A stretch of DNA of 64,000 nt from positions 248,001 to 312,000 of the forward strand of contig JAGKWO010000009.1 in NCBI GenBank assembly GCA_021151835.1, read 5' to 3'. Source of the stretch: Gammaproteobacteria bacterium (GTDB lineage Bacteria > Pseudomonadota > Gammaproteobacteria > Pseudomonadales > Cellvibrionaceae). A program made the translations under genes and the position numbers. Below, one piece after another: positions 24,429-33,580 of this stretch; positions within the stretch are counted from its first letter, which is position 1, and each line of letters starts with the position of its first letter. The notes beneath the pieces were generated by a model. It saw only the letters and a program-made list of their open reading frames with translations. It made no database searches and was not told the DNA's origin.

Positions 24429-26327
24429 TTATGCCGGGCTGGGCTCCGATGTATCTTTATTTTCACCAAATACTTTTTGGTAAAACGCCAATTCTGCTTC
24501 CAGTGCGCGTTGGATGCTTTGGGCCTGGCGAAAGCCATGGGCCTCTTCGGCAAAGGTTACGTATTCGGTGTAAATACCTTTTGCGGTGAGCGCATTTACC
24601 ATCGCTTCCGCTTGTGCGGGCGGTACCACTTTATCTTGCAAACCCTGCAGGAAAATCACCGGGCAATGCAATTGTTCGACGTGATGTATAGGCGAGCGCG
24701 CACGGTAAATCGCTTGTTGTTGCGGATAAGCACCGACGAGTGAATCCAGGTAATGCGCTTCAAATTTATGCGTATCTTTTGCCAGCGCTTCAAGGTCGCC
24801 GATGCCGTAAAGGCTGGCGCCTGCTTTAAATACATCGCTAAACGTTAATGCCGCTAATACCGTGTAACCACCGGCGCTGGAACCGCGAATGGCGATTTTA
24901 TTTTTATCGACTAACCCTTGTGCAATTAAATAATCGACACCGCTGCACGCATCGATCACATCGGTAATGCCCCAATTATGTTTCAAGCGGTCACGGTACT
25001 GGCGGCCGTAGCCGGTGCTGCCACGGTAATTCACATCCAGCACCGCAAAACCGCGGCTGGTCCAGTACTGGATTTTTAAATTTAATCCGGTTTCGGTGGC
25101 GCCCGTCGGACCACCATGGCACATCACTAATAATGGCGGCAATGAATCCGGTGCGGGTGAAATGTCCGGATTGGTGGGGCGATAGAAAAAACCGTGCGCG
25201 CTTTCCCCATCGCGGGTGGGGAATTCAATCGCTTCAGCGCGGGCAATATAATTCTGCGTTACGGTGGTGGTATTGTTGGTGACAGTAACAATTTTATTAT
25301 CGCTGTAGCGCCAGAGTTGTGCGCCTTGCGTTGCACTTGCGGCCAGAAACCAGGCGCGATTGTTGTGGCAATGCACAGCGGAAATGTCGCGGAATTCCGT
25401 GGCTAATTTTTGTAATTTCCTTTTTGAAATATCAATGATGCCGGCTTGCCAGAAGCCCTGCTGGCTGTAACAGCAAAAAATTTCCTGCGCGTTCAGGAAA
25501 CCATAAGTGCTCATGCCAAATACCCATTGTGGCGTTGCAAAGTCGGCATCAAGCGTACAAACAATTTCAGCGGCAGTGCCATCCCAGCGATAAATATTCC
25601 ACCAGTTGCTGCGGTCAGAAACAAAATAGAATTGATTATCTGGCGACCATTGCGGTTGGAAAATAGATTCGTCCTTGCCGCCAGCAATAATTTTTTCTTG
25701 CGTAATTTTTCCGTGCTCATCCAATTGGGCAAGAATACATTCGGTTCCATCCCAGGGCATTTGCGGATGAAACCAGCGCAAATAACTCAGCTGCTTTGCG
25801 TCGGGTGAGAGGTGGGGATTGGAATAAAAATCTGCGCCCTGTGCGATTACATTGATGTGCCTGCTCGCTAAATCAATGGCGATGATGTCAGCAGCAGGGT
25901 TATGCGCATCCTCACGGTAATTTTCCCGCACCGCGAGTAAATGCCGGCGCTGTGCGTCGTAATAAAAATCGGCGTAGCGAAATGGGCCTGCGGGCGTCAA
26001 TGGTTGATTTTGCCCGGTGGCAATTGTGTATTGATAAATTCGTTGGTCGCTATCCAGCACATAGAAAATAAACGTTGCTGTTGCCACATAGGATGAACCA
26101 CCATATTCCTGTGCACGCGTGCGCACGCTTATTGGTGCGGGAAATAAATCCGTGAGTTCGCCTGCTTGTTCGCATACCAATGCATTGCGCCCTTTTTCCT
26201 GCGGGCGGGTTTCCAGCCAGTAAAGGCGGTCGCCGACTGCTTGCGGGTCGCTGATGCGAACACCTTGTGCCGTGAGTAATTCGGGGGTGATAGGGGACGG
26301 CCAATGGCCATGATGATTGATATTCAT
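24429..26327 (-). CDS. S9 family prolyl oligopeptidase-like serine peptidase
   Basis: 632 aa. The N-terminal two-thirds has the repeats of a beta-propeller (PQWSPDNQFYFVSDRS and similar WD-like blades) that gates the active site. The C-terminal alpha/beta-hydrolase carries the catalytic Ser in IRGSSAGGYTVLAA, Asp in FLQGLQDKVVPP and His in FAEEAHGFR. HGGPTGATE forms the oxyanion region. The family removes dipeptides or acylated residues from short peptides. There is no signal peptide, so it is probably cytoplasmic. It is divergent from tilS with a 56-bp shared promoter region; a GCCCGG/CCGGGC hairpin (24420-24439) overlaps its stop. Confidence 0.93.
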   Translation of the reverse strand: MNINHHGHWPSPITPELLTAQGVRISDPQAVGDRLYWLETRPQEKGRNALVCEQAGELTDLFPAPISVRTRAQEYGGSSYVATATFIFYVLDSDQRIYQYTIATGQNQPLTPAGPFRYADFYYDAQRRHLLAVRENYREDAHNPAADIIAIDLASRHINVIAQGADFYSNPHLSPDAKQLSYLRWFHPQMPWDGTECILAQLDEHGKITQEKIIAGGKDESIFQPQWSPDNQFYFVSDRSNWWNIYRWDGTAAEIVCTLDADFATPQWVFGMSTYGFLNAQEIFCCYSQQGFWQAGIIDISKRKLQKLATEFRDISAVHCHNNRAWFLAASATQGAQLWRYSDNKIVTVTNNTTTVTQNYIARAEAIEFPTRDGESAHGFFYRPTNPDISPAPDSLPPLLVMCHGGPTGATETGLNLKIQYWTSRGFAVLDVNYRGSTGYGRQYRDRLKHNWGITDVIDACSGVDYLIAQGLVDKNKIAIRGSSAGGYTVLAALTFSDVFKAGASLYGIGDLEALAKDTHKFEAHYLDSLVGAYPQQQAIYRARSPIHHVEQLHCPVIFLQGLQDKVVPPAQAEAMVNALTAKGIYTEYVTFAEEAHGFRQAQSIQRALEAELAFYQKVFGENKDTSEPSPA

Positions 26328-26383
26328 AAAACGAGCTTTGTCTTGTTAGCGATTCCGCATTAATCTACGCATTTAATCCCACA

Positions 26384-27712
26384 ATGCAACGCCACATTAT
26401 GCCGGAACTTAATCCTGGGTTCAGCCCTGAACAATTGCGCGCCCATTTACCGATCTATCAGCCTCAACCCGCTGGCACTAACAATTCGGTATGGTGGATA
26501 GGTTTTAGCGGTGGCCTGGATTCTACGGTATTGCTGCATGCATTGGCGCAATTGAATTTGCCGGTCACACTGCGGGCGTTGCATATCAATCACCAGATTT
26601 CCCCCAATGCAGATGCCTGGCAGCGCCGGTGTGAACAATTCTGTGTGCAGTTGAACCTGCCATTCCTTGCAGAAAAAGTGCAGGTAAAAAATTCCGGTAA
26701 GGGAATTGAAGATGCGGCACGTGAGGCGCGTTATAACGTATTTGAGCGTTACGTTGGCGCGAACGATTATTTATTTACTGCGCACCATAGCAATGACCAG
26801 GCCGAAACCTTGTTATTGCGCTTAATGCGCGGTACCGGGCCGCGCGGTTTGGCGGCCATCGCCGGAGCGCGGAAACTCCAGGCGGGCGGGACTTTAATTC
26901 GGCCATTGTTACATTTTTCGCGCACGCAATTGGAAGCCTACGCACACACGCAGCAATTGAATTGGGTTGATGATGAAAGCAACCGGGATGATTACTACGA
27001 CCGCAATTTTGTGCGCAATCAGGTGATGCCGTTGTTGCAAACGCGCTGGCCGGTTTTTATGCGCAAATGGCAACAAACTGCGGAATTGTGTGCGCAACAG
27101 GAAAATTTACTGGAAGAATTCGCGCAACAGGATTTGGCGCGTGCAAATGCCAGGGTTGAGCGCGTGGGGCAGAGCATCGATTTACTCTGGTTAAAATCAT
27201 TATCCATTGCCCGCCGCCAAAACCTGTTGCGTTTTTGGTTGCGCAAAGCGAATTGTGAATCGCCGGAAAATGCACATTGGCAGCAATTGGAAACACAATT
27301 ATTTACTGCGCGTGAAGATGCAAATGTAGATATTGCCTGGGGGCAGTATTCCTTGCGGCCCTACCAGGACCGCTTATTTTTATTGCCCGTCAAGTTTCCC
27401 GGGTTGGAATTGCGATTCGTCGCCACCGTTGCTGCCGAGGCCAATGTATTAACTTGTTTGCGTGCAGATTTGCCGGGTTTGAAAATTCGTTATCGCACTG
27501 GCGGGGAGCGGTGTAAACCCGTCGGGCGCAATCATTCGCAAACACTGAAAAAATTATTGCAGGAATACCCATTGGAGCCCTGGCTGCGCGATCAGGTACC
27601 GCTTGTTTACAGTGAGGACAATCTGGTAGCGGTGGGTGATTTATGGATTTGCGCTGGTTATGTTGCGGCGGTGGGTGAAGCGGCAGTGCAATTGCTTTGG
27701 CACCGTGTGTGA
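26384..27712 (+). CDS. tilS: tRNA(Ile)-lysidine synthase
   Basis: 442 aa. TilS modifies C34 of the CAU-anticodon tRNA-Ile to lysidine, switching its codon and amino-acid identity. The PP-loop ATP-binding motif GFSGGLDSTVLLHAL lies at about 39-53, followed by HINHQ and the AREARYNVFE and AHHSNDQAETLLLRLMRGTG blocks. The C-terminal domain has LKIRYRTGGERCKPVGRNHS with LLQEYPLEPWLRDQVPLVY. The start is ATG 26384 or ATG 26399; the choice is uncertain. A strong terminator follows the gene. Confidence 0.95.
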   Translation: MQRHIMPELNPGFSPEQLRAHLPIYQPQPAGTNNSVWWIGFSGGLDSTVLLHALAQLNLPVTLRALHINHQISPNADAWQRRCEQFCVQLNLPFLAEKVQVKNSGKGIEDAAREARYNVFERYVGANDYLFTAHHSNDQAETLLLRLMRGTGPRGLAAIAGARKLQAGGTLIRPLLHFSRTQLEAYAHTQQLNWVDDESNRDDYYDRNFVRNQVMPLLQTRWPVFMRKWQQTAELCAQQENLLEEFAQQDLARANARVERVGQSIDLLWLKSLSIARRQNLLRFWLRKANCESPENAHWQQLETQLFTAREDANVDIAWGQYSLRPYQDRLFLLPVKFPGLELRFVATVAAEANVLTCLRADLPGLKIRYRTGGERCKPVGRNHSQTLKKLLQEYPLEPWLRDQVPLVYSEDNLVAVGDLWICAGYVAAVGEAAVQLLWHRV

Positions 27713-27747
27713 TCGCGATATTACGCGGCAATTTTATTGGTGTGACG

Positions 27748-27783
27748 AAAAAAAACGGGAGGTTTTGGCCTCCCGTTTTTTTT
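27748..27783. terminator. Bidirectional intrinsic terminator
   Basis: ACGGGAGG and CCTCCCGT form a stem around TTTTGG, preceded by a run of A and followed by a run of eight T. It therefore works on both strands and ends tilS (plus) and the FG-GAP lipoprotein gene (minus). Confidence 0.9.
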
Positions 27784-27819
27784 ACTGCGAAACTAACGCT
27801 TTTAGACGAAGCTAATGCT

Positions 27820-30072
27820 TTAGAACAGGTAAACCGCCCCTGACGCTTCTGCACTGTTGTCATTTTGGTCAAGCTCACCCTCTGCCACGCTGGATGTAGC
27901 GCTGCTGGATTGGCTCGATGATGTGGATGATGCCGAGGCGTAGCCACGTCCCGCTTCGCGATGTGCGCCCACCGCCAGGGTTTTGCCATCACCGGATAAG
28001 TCTACATTCAAACCGAAACGGTCGTTTTTATCCGTGTTGCTGGCTTTGACATAGCTTTGTTGGGTCCACACGCTGTTATTACGGGTGAAAACAAATACCG
28101 CACCGGCGCTCTCCGCACTTGCATCACCCTGGTCGCCATTGACACCTTTGGAGTTGCTGGCTTCACGATAGGAGCCGACCGCAATCGTATTGCCATCGTT
28201 GGATACGCTCACATCGCCACCAAATTCACCGGCCAGGGTGATAGTGGATGGTTTCAGATAGGCTTGCTGGCTCCATGTAGTGCCGCTGCGCGCAAAGACA
28301 TAGGCGGAACCCGAACCGATTTGCTTGGCAACTTCCTGCACTTTGGCTTTATCAATTGTGTCTTTATTGCTGGTATCAACACTGTCAGTGGTATCGCCTT
28401 TGGCGCCCACGACAAGGGTATTGCCATCGCCGGAAATATCAACGCTGGACCCGAACAGGGTAGTAAAGAACGTGGTGGCTGGTTTCAGGTAGGCTTCCTG
28501 GGTCCAGGTATTGTTAGCACGGGTAAATACATAGGCCGCGCCGTTGTTAATACCGTAACGTTCAAAGTAGGCATCCTTACACTCCAGGTCGATCACATAC
28601 AGGCCATCGCCATCCGGGTAGTAACAGGAGTTATCGGCCTGGTTACCATTGACTCCTTTGGCCTGGCTGTCTTCACCGATGGCACCAACTACGACGGTAT
28701 TGCCATCGGTTGAAAGTGCAACGCTGGCACCGAAGGCATCGCCCGCTTCCGCGTTGGAGTTTTTCAACAATGCCTGTTGCATCCAGCCCGTTTCCTTGCG
28801 GACCAAAATGTGTACAGATCCCGATCCGGTACCGCCCTTATAAGAGCTGGTAGAGCTGGTAGAGCTTGAAGAAAGGCTTGAGCTGCTAACCGAGGACGAG
28901 CTAACAGAACTGGATGTACTGCTGGGGTAATAAACAATACATTCCGGCATGGATGACGCCTGGTAGGCAATTATTCCACTGGCGGCCAAACTATCGCTGG
29001 TGGCTCCCACGGCGAGGGTCTTACCGTCACCGGAAAGCGCAAGGGTCTCGCCAAAACGCAGTTCCTGGGCGTAGTAGATGGATTTAACATACGCGTCCTG
29101 GGTCCACTCTTTGTTAGCGCGGGTAAATACATAAACAGCCCCTGAATTGTTTTCTACCGCCGCATAGACGCTCTGTGCGGGATCGGAGCTGTTATAGGTA
29201 CGCTGTTCATAATTGTCCTGATTGCAGTTAACACCATTGGAGATGCTGTCCTCCAGCAGGGCAGAAACGGCCAGGGTATTACCGTCATCGGATAAAGCCA
29301 CTTTGTAACCAAAACGGTCATTCGGTAATACGCGCTTGCTATTCAGGTTGGGCTGCTCGGTGTTGGACGCTTTCAAATAAGCCTCCTGGACCCATATGCC
29401 GTTTTCTTTCACGAAGATATAGACCGCACCGGAATTAATGCTGTCATTGTTGGTTTGGTCACCATTGGCGCCAATGGCTTTGCTGTCTTCTGCCGGGGCA
29501 CCAACCGCGAGGGTTTTGCCATCAGCGGAAATGGCGATGCTCCAGCCGAATGAATCAAAACTTTCGCCATTCGAGGCTTTGAGATAACCAATAGCTTTGA
29601 TCATCTCGGTAGCCGTGAAGGTAAGGTCGGATCGCTTGTTACATACATCGGCAGCATCACAGGCTTCTACGTAATAGTAGTTATTCACCCAATCATGGAC
29701 ATGCACACCAATTTCGTCGGTAGCCTGGGTGGTAGTCAAATTACCGCCTACCTGGGTAACACCGCCAACCGCTTTATCGTGTTTGAACAGCTTGTAATAG
29801 GTTGCACCCTCGACGGCGCTCCATTGGAAGGTCAACTGCTTTGGATTCTGTGCTTCTACCTTAACGCTGGGCCAGGTGCCGGAACCATTGGCGGGTACTG
29901 ACGCCGAACTAAAACTGCTGCGAAGAGAAGAGGAAACACTGGAAGACGAAGAACTGGCCGAGGATTTTTTGTCGCTACTACCGCCGCATGCGGTCAACAA
30001 CAATGAACCTGCCAGCAGCGAAAGAAGCAGGGTGGAGCGCTGTATCAGCGGCGAGAAACGATCAATATTCAT
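27820..30072 (-). CDS. FG-GAP repeat lipoprotein with poly-serine linkers
   Basis: 750 aa. The signal ends in the lipobox LLTACGGSS, so the protein is lipidated, probably at the outer membrane. A serine-rich linker (about 35-58) leads to a fibronectin-like segment and then at least six copies of the FG-GAP_2 repeat, recognisable by DSFGWSIAISADGKTLAVGA-type blades alternating with GAVYIF or GSAYVF, which fold into an integrin-like beta-propeller. A second serine run (near 390-415) and a third (near 720) interrupt the repeats. Such linkers are typical of Cellvibrio surface proteins. The ligand is unknown. A good AGGAA site precedes the ATG. Confidence 0.88.
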   Translation of the reverse strand: MNIDRFSPLIQRSTLLLSLLAGSLLLTACGGSSDKKSSASSSSSSVSSSLRSSFSSASVPANGSGTWPSVKVEAQNPKQLTFQWSAVEGATYYKLFKHDKAVGGVTQVGGNLTTTQATDEIGVHVHDWVNNYYYVEACDAADVCNKRSDLTFTATEMIKAIGYLKASNGESFDSFGWSIAISADGKTLAVGAPAEDSKAIGANGDQTNNDSINSGAVYIFVKENGIWVQEAYLKASNTEQPNLNSKRVLPNDRFGYKVALSDDGNTLAVSALLEDSISNGVNCNQDNYEQRTYNSSDPAQSVYAAVENNSGAVYVFTRANKEWTQDAYVKSIYYAQELRFGETLALSGDGKTLAVGATSDSLAASGIIAYQASSMPECIVYYPSSTSSSVSSSSVSSSSLSSSSTSSTSSYKGGTGSGSVHILVRKETGWMQQALLKNSNAEAGDAFGASVALSTDGNTVVVGAIGEDSQAKGVNGNQADNSCYYPDGDGLYVIDLECKDAYFERYGINNGAAYVFTRANNTWTQEAYLKPATTFFTTLFGSSVDISGDGNTLVVGAKGDTTDSVDTSNKDTIDKAKVQEVAKQIGSGSAYVFARSGTTWSQQAYLKPSTITLAGEFGGDVSVSNDGNTIAVGSYREASNSKGVNGDQGDASAESAGAVFVFTRNNSVWTQQSYVKASNTDKNDRFGLNVDLSGDGKTLAVGAHREAGRGYASASSTSSSQSSSATSSVAEGELDQNDNSAEASGAVYLF

Positions 30073-30297
30073 TCAGCAAGTTCCTGAGGGGTTAAAACTG
30101 GTCGGTGATTCTGTGTGTCGCGGCGCCCGGTGTCAATCAAATCGCCTGCTACATGTGTTATTGAGGTAAAACAGCGTGGCATAAAGACCGTCAAACAGGG
30201 CGATTGGTTCATTGCCGGGGGATGGTTCCACACAATTATGTTGTCGGGCAATCTAACCTGAATTGCATAGCGAGAGTTGTGAGCAATTGTGAAAGCT

Positions 30298-30328
30298 ACC
30301 GGCAGCAATTGGCTGCCGGTCTTTTTTT
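30298..30328. terminator. Stem-loop between the cytochrome and FG-GAP genes
   Basis: ACCGGCAGC (30298-30306) pairs with GCTGCCGGT (30312-30320), followed on the plus strand by CTTTTTTT. The strong T-run is on the plus strand although both flanking genes are on the minus strand, where only a weak U-tract follows. It probably still ends transcription of the cytochrome gene; the polarity is odd. Confidence 0.6.
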
Positions 30329-30341
30329 GGCGGGTCTGCAG

Positions 30342-32291
30342 TCAGAGCGTTTTCAGGTATTCAACCAGCGCCAGGCGTTGTTCATCGCTGATCGGTGGCA
30401 GTGTGCGCACCTGTGGTTTGCCATTCGCATCTTTCAACGGACGGCCATTCGCGTCCAGTACCAATAGTGGTGTTACCCCGGCGGTGTATTCATGCCCTTT
30501 GTTGGAGTTGCCGGGCAGGCGGGTATCGAACACAAACAACCCGGGAAACTCTGCCGGGTCGCGCTGCACAAAGCCGACTTTTACCGGATCGATTTCGCGG
30601 GTGCCGACAGTGAACCGATTAGGGCGGCAGGTTTTGCCTCCGGCAATTTCAGCATCGCTGCAACTGGGCAGGAAGAGTTCGTACAAACTTGGCACCGAGC
30701 CATTGTGTAAAAAGGGCGCCGTGGCCCAGATTCCATTTAACGGGCGCGCCTTGTACGCCGCCAAAGTGTGGAAATCATTTTTATTGACGATTTCATAATC
30801 CAGGTGACGTTGGGTTTGTTTGATGGGATTACTGTTGATAGCGGCGTAAATTTGCTCTTGCCGTGCACTGGTGCTTTGGGCTGGCGGGTCGCGGTCCGGT
30901 TCGGCGATAACGCCCTCGGTGGCGAGAGCCAGCGCGGGCAGTACCGAGGTTACGGCGCTAAAGAGGGGTGAAGCGGGATCGCGCGGACGTTGTTTTTCCC
31001 CTTCGAAGAAACCGCTCTTACCCATGTATTTCAGCGCATTCAGCGCCATCAACGGATCTGTGCCAACGGTTTGCAGGCTGGCAAATTGTGCCGTAACCCG
31101 CCGGGCGGGATCAGCACGGTCAATATGTTCATGGCAACTGTTGCACTGGTACTCCAAAAATACTGCGTAGCCTTTGGCGGCCAGCGCCTTATTGACTGGA
31201 GGCAGAATTTGTTTCCCGGCCAGGTCCTCCCATTGTGGAGATAAAAGGCTCTCCATACTTTTTTCCATCTTGATCAGGTTGTCCAGCACAACAGAGGAAC
31301 GATAACCGGTGTCGCCCGGTTGTTTTTGTAAATCAAACGTTGCAAAGACCCCCAGTGCTTCACCCACATTGCGCCCGATTGGCCCCGCCGATTCGTTATC
31401 ACCAACCCCGTTCCATTGTACGAAATCATGTTGGGGGGTATCCCATAAATAGGAATAGCTGACCGGCGCATTGGGGGAGTTACGATTACCGGGATCTGCC
31501 GGGGTCAGGTGTGCAAGGATGCGGTTGTATATGCGCCCGAAAGCATCCAGCCGGGCGTAACCATAGGGGACTGGCTGGTTGCCATTGCGAGACTCATTGA
31601 CCTGGTTGTACGTAGTAATTTTTTGCGCGGCTGCGATTAGTTCTGCGCGGAAATTATCCCGCTCTGCAGGATATTTATCGTGCAGCACTTTTTTGGCCAG
31701 TCGTTCGAATTTTTCCGGTTGCTTCACGCTGGCATCAAGTGCCCGCGCGAGGTCATTCATCATCAAATCCATATCGGCCTGGGCCGCACCGCCATCAATC
31801 CGGATTGCGGTTCCCTTATAGTTGATTTGACTGGTATGACAGGCGGCGCAATTAAAGCCGATATAGTCTTTTCCTGCGTGATTATCTTTTACCCAGCCAA
31901 CAGGTAATGCATCCGGATTAGCGGGCGATGCGGTTTGCGGCAGGTAACGCAAGCGATCCATATTTTCATCGCTGCGAAACAGTTGCTGGCTATCGGGTAC
32001 TTCCAGGTGCAGGAAAATATCATACGGGATCAGGTTGGAACCCTGGGTGGTATTGTAAAACCACAAACTATCGGCAGTGCTCCAGTTTTGTTCGGCATAA
32101 ACAACACGGTTTGCACTATCGCCAAAGCTATCCTGTTGGTTGATTTTCGCAGCGCGTCCAGCATCGGTTCCCGGTGCTTGGGGAGGATGGGAACAGCCAT
32201 AAATGCCTGATAAAACGATCGCCATAGCAAAGCCTGAACGGCGTAACAGCGGAGACGAAAAAAAATTACGATTGCATGAGTTCATATTCAT
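30342..32291 (-). CDS. RoxA-like dihaem cytochrome c
   Basis: 649 aa with an N-terminal signal ending in a possible lipobox (GIYGC). It has two c-type haem sites, CAACH at about 148-152 and CNSCH near 385. The stretch NGIWATAPFLHNGSVPSLYELFLP, RPNRFTVGTREIDPVKVGF, then FDTRLPGNSNKGHEY, is typical of the RoxA/RoxB rubber-oxygenase and related dihaem-peroxidase family. RoxA cleaves polyisoprene; most relatives have unknown substrates. It is probably periplasmic or outer-membrane anchored. Substrate cannot be assigned from sequence alone. Confidence 0.82.
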   Translation of the reverse strand: MNMNSCNRNFFSSPLLRRSGFAMAIVLSGIYGCSHPPQAPGTDAGRAAKINQQDSFGDSANRVVYAEQNWSTADSLWFYNTTQGSNLIPYDIFLHLEVPDSQQLFRSDENMDRLRYLPQTASPANPDALPVGWVKDNHAGKDYIGFNCAACHTSQINYKGTAIRIDGGAAQADMDLMMNDLARALDASVKQPEKFERLAKKVLHDKYPAERDNFRAELIAAAQKITTYNQVNESRNGNQPVPYGYARLDAFGRIYNRILAHLTPADPGNRNSPNAPVSYSYLWDTPQHDFVQWNGVGDNESAGPIGRNVGEALGVFATFDLQKQPGDTGYRSSVVLDNLIKMEKSMESLLSPQWEDLAGKQILPPVNKALAAKGYAVFLEYQCNSCHEHIDRADPARRVTAQFASLQTVGTDPLMALNALKYMGKSGFFEGEKQRPRDPASPLFSAVTSVLPALALATEGVIAEPDRDPPAQSTSARQEQIYAAINSNPIKQTQRHLDYEIVNKNDFHTLAAYKARPLNGIWATAPFLHNGSVPSLYELFLPSCSDAEIAGGKTCRPNRFTVGTREIDPVKVGFVQRDPAEFPGLFVFDTRLPGNSNKGHEYTAGVTPLLVLDANGRPLKDANGKPQVRTLPPISDEQRLALVEYLKTL

Positions 32292-32770
32292 TCCTTTATG
32301 ACCAAAAGCAAAAAAATTAACGGGCTAATGACTAAAATGCTTGTTGCATCAACAGATGGTTCATAAAACATAAACAATTATTTACATATTTATTTCTGGA
32401 TAAAAAATGGCCGGAAAATAACTCAAAAAAAGTGTTCTTTTAAGGAACTATTCAGGTTGACCCCAGCCTTAGTAACTGACCTTAGCAGATTGCCTGATAT
32501 GCAGCATTAATGTTGCACAACAAATGTTTCGCGATTGCACCGCAAAGCAGGGCAAACTGGCAAGAAAGTAACACCTGAAGGCAGACTTCAGGAAATTTAG
32601 CGGTATCGGCAGCTTTTGCTTGAACTGTAATAAATAGTGCGTAGACTGCCGCCTCGCCGCATCAGAGGGACTTCTTTCGGAACCGAGTGGCGAATAATCA
32701 ACCAATGGATCAGTGCAGGTACTTGATGTTTTAGTGCTGGATCCTGAATAAAAACGCAGCGGGAAGTTCT
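32292..32770. other. Long intergenic spacer, no gene supported
   Basis: About 480 bp between divergent genes. The first 170 bp is AT-rich promoter-like sequence. A 7-bp stem (CCTGAAG 32574-32580 with CTTCAGG 32586-32592) is present. A 78-codon minus-strand frame (32469-32705) lacks a ribosome site and coding character. Nothing else was recognised. Confidence 0.35.
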
Positions 32771-33157
32771 ATGTTGTTGACTCCATTGTTTGTGGAAACC
32801 TCGTTAAACAATCGATTGGGCCAATTAGTCCAGCTAGGTGTTTATCACCTCCAGCACCAGGGGCGCGATTATGTGTTTGTCGCAGCGCCAACCCAGCAAG
32901 CCTCCAGTTTCGTCGGCAAAAATGCCGAGCCTTTTGCCTTCCAGTTACGCGAACGCCTGGCATTGGATGCGCGCCGTATGGAGCTGATTGAAGTGCGTGA
33001 GACGGCGGAAGCTATCCAACTATACCGTTGGCGTTTTGAGTGGGTGGGAAATTCCCCCTTATCGGCGCGCAGTGAGGAAATTACTTCTCCCGGATTACGC
33101 GCAACGCTGCTCGCATTAATTAATGTGGAGCAGGAAGCCGCTGTTGCCAACGGCTAA
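32771..33157 (+). CDS. Hypothetical protein
   Basis: 128 aa, preceded by GGGAAG at a good distance. It starts MLLTPLFVETSLNNRLGQL and has mixed alpha/beta sequence with many Arg and Glu (RERLALDARRMELIEVRETAE) and a central FVAAPTQQ. No signal peptide, membrane segment or known motif is seen. It is convergent with the next minus-strand gene, 20 bp away. Function is unknown. Confidence 0.65.
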   Translation: MLLTPLFVETSLNNRLGQLVQLGVYHLQHQGRDYVFVAAPTQQASSFVGKNAEPFAFQLRERLALDARRMELIEVRETAEAIQLYRWRFEWVGNSPLSARSEEITSPGLRATLLALINVEQEAAVANG

Positions 33158-33177
33158 AACCCTATTTGGAATCTGCC

Positions 33178-33570
33178 TTAATCCAGATCCGGTGATGATG
33201 ATGGCGGAGTGTCTTTTTTATTCTTGCGCCAGAACCAGCGGTTGGGTGCCTGGGTAAATTTTTCGAGATGTTCCCGTTTGTGTTGTTCATCAGTAAACCA
33301 GTAATAATCGTTACTGGTTTTGGGTTTGAACCAACCTTTTACCGGCTCAATAAACTCAATCGCGAGTTTGGGCATACCCAGTTTACGATCCGAATTAAAG
33401 CTATGGTTCCAATGAACCAGCAGGTCGCGTTTGGCCGTGGCGATGGCCAATTCTTCGGTGTCTGCTTTAATTAATTTGCAAGTGATAAAGCCAATTACAG
33501 GTTCGGGAGCATCACTGTAATTTTCAAAAAATATATTCTCGCCAGAGAGTACAACTTTGTAATACGTCAT
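33178..33570 (-). CDS. Hypothetical protein co-transcribed with the QEGLA peptidase
   Basis: 130 aa from the ATG at 33570; the longer open frame upstream runs through the preceding gene and is not used. It starts MTYYKVVLSGENIFFENY and contains TCKLIKADTEELAIATAK, aromatic-rich NDYYWF and a basic C-terminus (NRWFWRKNKK) with a serine-proline tail. There are no known motifs. Only 10 bp separate it from the QEGLA-motif gene, so the two form an operon and may share a function. Confidence 0.65.
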   Translation of the reverse strand: MTYYKVVLSGENIFFENYSDAPEPVIGFITCKLIKADTEELAIATAKRDLLVHWNHSFNSDRKLGMPKLAIEFIEPVKGWFKPKTSNDYYWFTDEQHKREHLEKFTQAPNRWFWRKNKKDTPPSSSPDLD

Positions 33571-33580
33571 AAATTTACAA

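Noticed and set aside
32469..32705. 78-codon minus-strand ORF in the spacer upstream of the cytochrome gene
   Set aside because: No ribosome site, no recognisable protein pattern and cysteine-rich composition without motif structure.
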